A stretch of 64,000 nucleotides of DNA. Source: Sporolactobacillus shoreicorticis (GTDB lineage: Bacteria; Bacillota; Bacilli; Bacillales; Sporolactobacillaceae). A model generated the notes under the pieces. The model had not been told where the DNA came from. It searched no databases and worked only from the letters and a program-made list of their open reading frames with translations. The stretch covers positions 62,001 through 126,000 of the forward strand of contig NZ_JAMXWM010000010.1 in assembly GCF_024125445.1 (NCBI RefSeq). Direction: 5' to 3'. Shown here piece by piece: positions 60,053 through 64,000 of the stretch. Positions within the stretch are counted from its first letter, which is position 1. Every line of letters begins with the position of its first letter. The position numbers and the translations under genes were made by a program.

Positions 60053-60330
60053 AAAATGGCGTGTCAAAGTGACACATTACCAAAATATGGCGTGCCAGAA
60101 TAGCGGAATACGGCACATGATGGTTTGTTTAGTTTTTTAAGGAAAATAATGGGACACCGAAACGAGGGAAAATTGTGCCATCTACCAGAAAATGGCGTGC
60201 CAAAATGATTAAAAACGGTACATTCCTTAGTAAAAGCGTAACCACGAGAAATCAAACCGCACTGCGGTTTTAACCATGAAATGGTTACAGATTCCCCTTA
60301 TGCTCTTACAAATTTCTTGCTCCAGGATTT
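60053..60330. other. Candidate oriT with iterons and two stacked hairpins
   Basis: ATGGCGTGYCA iterons lie at 60056, 60087 and 60192, and related inverted forms (TGTGCCAT) occur between them. GTGTCA-AAG-TGACAC (60061-60075) is palindromic. AAACCGCA-C-TGCGGTTT (60255-60271) is followed at once by AACCAT-GAA-ATGGTT (60273-60287). This gene-free gap stands directly before the mobilisation genes, the usual place of oriT. I could not match a known nic consensus. Confidence 0.55.
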
Positions 60331-60352
60331 GCCATAATCGGAGGTGATTATC

Positions 60353-60604
60353 ATGCCTGGCGTTACAATCCATGGTCTTTCAAAAGAAACACTAGCTGCG
60401 CTGAGTATGCGGGCCAGCCATAATCATATGTCTCAGCAGGAATATTTGCGTCGCCTAATTGTCTTGAATTTGACCCAGCCGGAAATCACCGACTTGTTGG
60501 AAAGGATGGAAGAGACAATGAAAATTTGTGCCATGGCCATTCGTGAAAATACGGAAGTTATGGGCGGCCTAGTAAAAGAGGAAAGGGAGGGTTTGTTGAG
60601 ATGA
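60353..60604 (+). CDS. Ribbon-helix-helix-like mobilisation accessory protein (83 aa)
   Basis: The ATG at 60353 follows GGAGGTGA; the GTG within that site is rejected. The N-terminal VTIHGLSKETLAALSMRAS and HMSQQEYLRRLI match a short beta strand plus two helices, as in CopG/MobC-type DNA-binding proteins. First gene after the candidate oriT, so it probably binds the repeats there and assists the relaxase. Confidence 0.65.
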   Translation: MPGVTIHGLSKETLAALSMRASHNHMSQQEYLRRLIVLNLTQPEITDLLERMEETMKICAMAIRENTEVMGGLVKEEREGLLR

Positions 60605-60900
60605 TCGCTCAGAAAATCAGTTTTAAAGAGTCTGGCGAGAAGGGACGGGGGATTGATTATTTATCGGCTCAACGTGAACGCTATCTTGCCGAAGGTATGC
60701 CCGCGGATATGATCGATAGTCAATCAAAATTAATTGAAATAATTTTAGGAGAACATGAGTGTCTGCTGAGAGAAAGAGATGAACTCCTCGATCAGACAAC
60801 AGAAATTCTGAATGGTGCTCAGAGAATTTTAGAAGATATTTCTTCAGACATGGAAGAAGACGTGAATGGGTTAATTGAGAGCAGTGGGGTGAGTCAATGA
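60601..60900 (+). CDS. Mobilisation-operon protein (99 aa), paralogue-like to the next gene
   Basis: It overlaps the previous and next genes by 4 bp (ATGA). ISFKESGEKGRGIDYLSAQ at the N-terminus parallels IRLKEEKESRYGLAYLEAQ of the next protein. A long helical region follows (ERDELLDQTTEIL). Probably a relaxosome accessory. Confidence 0.58.
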   Translation: MIAQKISFKESGEKGRGIDYLSAQRERYLAEGMPADMIDSQSKLIEIILGEHECLLRERDELLDQTTEILNGAQRILEDISSDMEEDVNGLIESSGVSQ

Positions 60901-61361
60901 TTCGAAAAAACATTCGACTGAAGGAAGAAAAAGAATCTAGGTACGGTCTCGCCTATCTTGAGGCGCAACAGGAGCGTCTTGGCGGCAAGAGCCTGTCCGA
61001 TACGATTGAGAAAGTGCTTGCGGAACATGACCGGCTACGCACTCAAATCGCGTCCCAAGACGAGTGGATTGAAAAGGTCTATGACCGGTTCAGAACGAGC
61101 TTGGACGTGTTACGCATTCGGAGCGGATATGTCGATAAAAACGTCCGCATTTTGATGGAGCTCTGGAACAATCAGCTGATGGGACAGAGACCGAAAGATG
61201 GTAAAGAAAACTTTATCCCAACGACGATGTTCAAGTCATCGGTTCTGGAGCAGGCGACGGCGACCGTTTCCAATGTCATCACAGAACATCAAATTAAGAT
61301 GAAGGAACGTGCGGAGAAAAAGAAGCAGCGCGAGGCCGCTCAGAAAGCAGTTGAATCGTGA
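60897..61361 (+). CDS. Mobilisation-operon protein (154 aa)
   Basis: An ATGA overlap links it to the gene before, and it overlaps the relaxase GTG by 4 bp. The N-terminus resembles that of the preceding protein; the C-terminus is a basic helix (KKKQREAAQKA). Inferred relaxosome accessory from tight coupling to the relaxase. Confidence 0.58.
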   Translation: MIRKNIRLKEEKESRYGLAYLEAQQERLGGKSLSDTIEKVLAEHDRLRTQIASQDEWIEKVYDRFRTSLDVLRIRSGYVDKNVRILMELWNNQLMGQRPKDGKENFIPTTMFKSSVLEQATATVSNVITEHQIKMKERAEKKKQREAAQKAVES

Positions 61362-62587
61362 CCCGGCCTGGCATTGTGCTCGTCTCTAAATTTGTTCAAG
61401 CTGGGTCCGCGAAATTTAAGAATTATATTGACTATGTAGATCGAAGTGAAGCTGTGCGAAACGATCATTTTAAGCAGTTTAATACCTTGTCTTTCGACGG
61501 CTACAATCAGTACATGAACAATCCCTTGAAGTCTGAAGGGATTTTTACCGCAGACAAAGATGCACTGAACTTTAAAGAAAAGCAGGCTATCAAAAAGCAG
61601 TTTGAAATCGCACAGAAAAACGGATCGTGCATGTGGCAGGACGTGATCAGTTTTGACAATGCCTGGTTGGCGTCGAACGGTTTTTACAATCCGCAAACTG
61701 GTTGGTTGAATAAAGGTGCGCTTCAGCGGTCGATACGTTCGGGAATGCGGTCGATGATGCATGCGGAGGGACTTGAAGTTTCCGCAATTTGGACGGCGTC
61801 GATCCATTACAACACGGATAATATCCATGTACACGTTGCGATGGTGGAACTGCAGCCGACGCGCCCGAAGCAGGTCTTTAGGGATAAGGAAACTGGACAG
61901 ATGTATGAGGCGCGCCGCGGCTCCCGAAAGAAGTCGACGCTCGATAAAATGAAAAGCACGGTGGCCAATGCACTTCTAAATCGTGACCAGGAACTTGCGC
62001 GAATCTCTGAACTGATCCAACAGCGCTTGGCACCATCAAAGGTAGCGATTAATTTTGCTTATGATCGCGAAAGCTTACAGCTGTTTAATCAGATCTATTC
62101 TCAGCTTCCAGGTGACATGCGGTTGTGGAAATATAATAACAATGCCATGAATGGTATCCGTCCATTGATTGACGAGGCCGTGAAAAGCTATTTGGAACAT
62201 GAGCATCCGGAAGAGCTGAAACAGCTGGACGAAGCGCTGAAAAGCGAAATGAATTACCGGAAAACACTGTACGGAGACGGTCCAAAAGAAACAGAGCGCT
62301 ATAAGGATTACTACGACAGTAAGCAGCACGAGCTTTACAGCAAGTTGGGCAATGCGCTCCTTCGCGAAATGAAAACGATCCGGAAGGAGGAACGAGCGCA
62401 GAAGAATGAAGAATGGCAGCAGCGCCGGCAGAGCGGTTATGCTTCAGGAGCTTCTTATTCTTCGCCCAGGAGCATTTCCCGGCGCGATCTTCGTCGGCTG
62501 CGTCGGGCGCTAGACAATGAACTGCAGAGCAGGAAGAATCGACGCAAGTATGAAGAGCTGCAGTGGGAAATGGAACAACATCGGTGA
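61358..62587 (+). CDS. MobP-type relaxase
   Basis: Nicks oriT and stays covalently attached to the transferred strand. The nucleophile is likely in NYIDYVDR (Tyr23 or Tyr26), and the metal-binding His triad is in SIHYNTDNIHVHVAM (His150, His157, His159), the MobP2-like arrangement. 409 residues, GTG start. The C-terminal third is basic and helical. It is downstream of the candidate oriT and three accessory genes. A near-perfect hairpin terminator lies at 62613-62640. Confidence 0.9.
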   Translation: MTRPGIVLVSKFVQAGSAKFKNYIDYVDRSEAVRNDHFKQFNTLSFDGYNQYMNNPLKSEGIFTADKDALNFKEKQAIKKQFEIAQKNGSCMWQDVISFDNAWLASNGFYNPQTGWLNKGALQRSIRSGMRSMMHAEGLEVSAIWTASIHYNTDNIHVHVAMVELQPTRPKQVFRDKETGQMYEARRGSRKKSTLDKMKSTVANALLNRDQELARISELIQQRLAPSKVAINFAYDRESLQLFNQIYSQLPGDMRLWKYNNNAMNGIRPLIDEAVKSYLEHEHPEELKQLDEALKSEMNYRKTLYGDGPKETERYKDYYDSKQHELYSKLGNALLREMKTIRKEERAQKNEEWQQRRQSGYASGASYSSPRSISRRDLRRLRRALDNELQSRKNRRKYEELQWEMEQHR

Positions 62588-62612
62588 CAGAAAAATAAAT
62601 GATCGTACAAAG

Positions 62613-62640
62613 AGACGGGCCTTGTGCCGGTCTTTTTTTG
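62613..62640 (+). terminator. Terminator of the mobilisation operon
   Basis: AGACGGGC pairs with GCCGGTCT with one mismatch, and seven Ts follow. Confidence 0.75.
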
Positions 62641-62665
62641 CGTTAAAAAAGGAGAGCGAATCTTT

Positions 62666-64000
62666 ATGGCATTATTGGACAAGGATACGATTCGGCGCGC
62701 TCAGGATGTTGACATTGTCAATTTCTGCGCACAGAATGGCTACCCGCTGGAGCGGGTCAGCGGACGATATTACCGTGGGGTTGAGCATGACAGTCTGGTT
62801 GTTGATCGATCAAAGAACACATACGAGTGGTACTCTACCGGGCAGTATGGCAATGCCATTAATTTTGTGCAGACGTTTATGGGGCGGGATTTCCGACAAG
62901 CGGTGCAGGACCTGATCTCCGGTAGTTATGCTGCAACCGATGTGAAAGGACCGACAGCTGAGCCGCAGCCGTTCCGCTATGCGATCTTACACGATCAGAC
63001 AACAGACGCAGTTGAACGCTACCTGTGCGAGGTCCGTGGTATTGATCGACGCATTGTGCATACGCTGATCCAGAAAAATATGTTGAAACAAGATGTGCGG
63101 CAGAATGCTGTTTTTGTCTGGGGGCTCGCCGGTCAACGTGTTGGCGCGGAACTGCAGGGAACACGGAAATTTGACGATGGTCGGTTTGGCCACCGCACGA
63201 CGTTTAAACAAATTTGTGCGAATTCTGAGCCAAACTATGGTTTTAATCTGTCGATCGGATCTCCAAAACGCCTTTACGTGTTTGAGGCTCCGATCGATAT
63301 GCTTTCATACTGGTCATTGCATAAAGATTTGAACAATTGCCGGTTGGTTTCCATGGATGGACTTAAGCCGATAACGGTTGAGAAGATGATCAAGAATACC
63401 GGCAGACTGTATGGATCCTATCCAACTGATGTGCATCTCGGCGTTGATAATGATCGTGCGGGCCATGAATTTTTAGATCGGCTATCTAAAAAAATAATGT
63501 CTACGCCTGATGGCGAACGGATCACCTTTCATTCGCTCATTCCTTTTGACAAACATCTTCCTAAAGCCAATCTTCCGTTTTATCAAGAAGCGGCCAAACG
63601 TCACGGTGTTGACTGGCAGTGGATCGCTGCAATCCACAAAGCGGAAACCAATCTTTCTCCAACGAACGAACTGGCTAATGGCTTTAACTACGAAGCCTTT
63701 TTTGGACGAGACCTGCCAAAGAATCAAGCCCCTGAAGCCATCGATCTGGAGCGGTCCTGCGAACGCTGCGCGCAGCATTTGGAGGGCTATACAGTAGACG
63801 GCCAGACCAATATCACTGATGCTCTCATCAACACGAAGCTGCCGTTTGAGGACAAACGAGGCTTCGAGAACAAGGTGAAATCCGTATATAATTGGTATCT
63901 GGCCGGCGACTTTCAGACTGATGATCATCCGTCCGGACTGCCAGGGAAGGACTGGAATGACGTGTTACTTCTGCAAAACCATGGCAACGCACATGAACAG
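62666..64000 (+). CDS. TOPRIM/DUF3991-type protein with transglycosylase-like insert (partial, runs off window)
   Basis: An open frame of 445 codons from ATG 62666 (GGAGAGCG upstream) to the last base. Residues 10-85 resemble a primase-type N-terminal module without zinc ligands, and 100-200 a DUF3991-like part. A TOPRIM domain follows, with Glu207 (VFEAPIDML) and Asp261/Asp263 (VDNDRAG). After it, residues about 300-415 (FYQEAAKRHGVDWQWIAAI, then KAETNLS with Glu327) look like a lytic-transglycosylase domain, and GKDWNDVL resumes the usual TOPRIM-protein tail. Its job in the element is unknown; replication or recipient entry is possible. Confidence 0.7.
   Translation, partial: MALLDKDTIRRAQDVDIVNFCAQNGYPLERVSGRYYRGVEHDSLVVDRSKNTYEWYSTGQYGNAINFVQTFMGRDFRQAVQDLISGSYAATDVKGPTAEPQPFRYAILHDQTTDAVERYLCEVRGIDRRIVHTLIQKNMLKQDVRQNAVFVWGLAGQRVGAELQGTRKFDDGRFGHRTTFKQICANSEPNYGFNLSIGSPKRLYVFEAPIDMLSYWSLHKDLNNCRLVSMDGLKPITVEKMIKNTGRLYGSYPTDVHLGVDNDRAGHEFLDRLSKKIMSTPDGERITFHSLIPFDKHLPKANLPFYQEAAKRHGVDWQWIAAIHKAETNLSPTNELANGFNYEAFFGRDLPKNQAPEAIDLERSCERCAQHLEGYTVDGQTNITDALINTKLPFEDKRGFENKVKSVYNWYLAGDFQTDDHPSGLPGKDWNDVLLLQNHGNAHEQ

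Larger units (their letters stand above)
9274..64000. mobile_element. Integrative and conjugative element (left part; right end outside window)
   Basis: From the tRNA 3' end onward the content switches to integrase, immunity repressor, excisionase-like, replication, partition, defence cargo, T4SS, relaxase and mobilisation genes. No phage head, portal, terminase or tail gene was seen. The exact left boundary is uncertain, because 4 kb of methylase/DGQHR cargo lies between the tRNA and the integrase. The region 9274-9928 holds no gene I can support, only the short repeats and palindrome listed separately. The final right attachment site lies beyond 64000. Confidence 0.85.

Noticed and set aside
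62517-62915. 132-codon frame bridging the relaxase end and the TOPRIM gene
   Set aside because: The overlapping TOPRIM frame has a ribosome site, real domains and no stop to the window end; this one runs through the relaxase terminator.
9274-64000. Prophage interpretation
   Set aside because: Integrase, repressor and prim-pol are phage-like, but there are no capsid, portal, terminase or tail genes, whereas a full conjugation set with relaxase is present.

Overview
The window reads as a Gram-positive Bacillales (Firmicutes) chromosome. The left 9 kb has the guaB, dacA, pdxS, pdxT, serS, dck order known from Bacillus subtilis, with a serine T-box, Rho-independent terminators and strong GGAGG ribosome sites. 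WxL surface proteins further right fit a lactic-type bacillus; a Sporolactobacillus-like host is only a guess.

Region 1 (1-9273) is core chromosome: the end of an HD-GYP protein, guaB (IMP dehydrogenase), dacA (D,D-carboxypeptidase), pdxST (PLP synthase), a T-box and serS, a 50-codon small gene, dck, a cold-shock gene with a terminator-like hairpin in its leader, and a tRNA-Arg(CCT). Region 2 (9274 to the window end) is a large integrative and conjugative element whose right end is not in the window. Its left flank carries a Dam-type methylase plus a PD-(D/E)XK/DGQHR fusion. Then come a tyrosine integrase, an ImmA/Xre immunity pair with divergent operators, an excisionase-like gene, a prim-pol/helicase replication protein with an adjacent repeat array, topoisomerase III, SSB and a ParM/ParR-like partition pair.

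Downstream of the parR-like gene is a cargo site in which two unrelated cargos (an IetAS-type ATPase/subtilase defence pair, and a membrane protein) each sit between the same left and right border repeats. A candidate structured RNA, a Ser/Thr-rich membrane protein and a thioester/MucBP-like adhesin follow.

The transfer region (36.9-62.6 kb) combines a TadA/TadB/TadC-like motor and small pilin-like proteins with a Gram-positive type IV secretion system: VirD4, VirB6-like, PrgI-like, VirB4, VirB8-like and a SLT/NlpC-P60 hydrolase. It ends with a candidate oriT, mobilisation accessory genes and a MobP-type relaxase, followed by a TOPRIM protein running off the window. A 7-kb cargo (ArdC-type antirestriction protein, WxL and WxL-interacting proteins, coiled-coil protein) lies between the TraD-like and VirB4 genes.

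Four element genes are disrupted (topB, the adhesin, the WxL-interacting protein, a WxL protein), while chromosomal and core transfer genes read cleanly. The best candidates for something new are the Dam + nuclease-DGQHR operon, the repeated-border cargo array, an ArdC-N-like domain fused to the VirB6-like channel protein, and a TOPRIM protein with a transglycosylase-like insert. All calls come from reading sequence and remembered family features; no searches were run.
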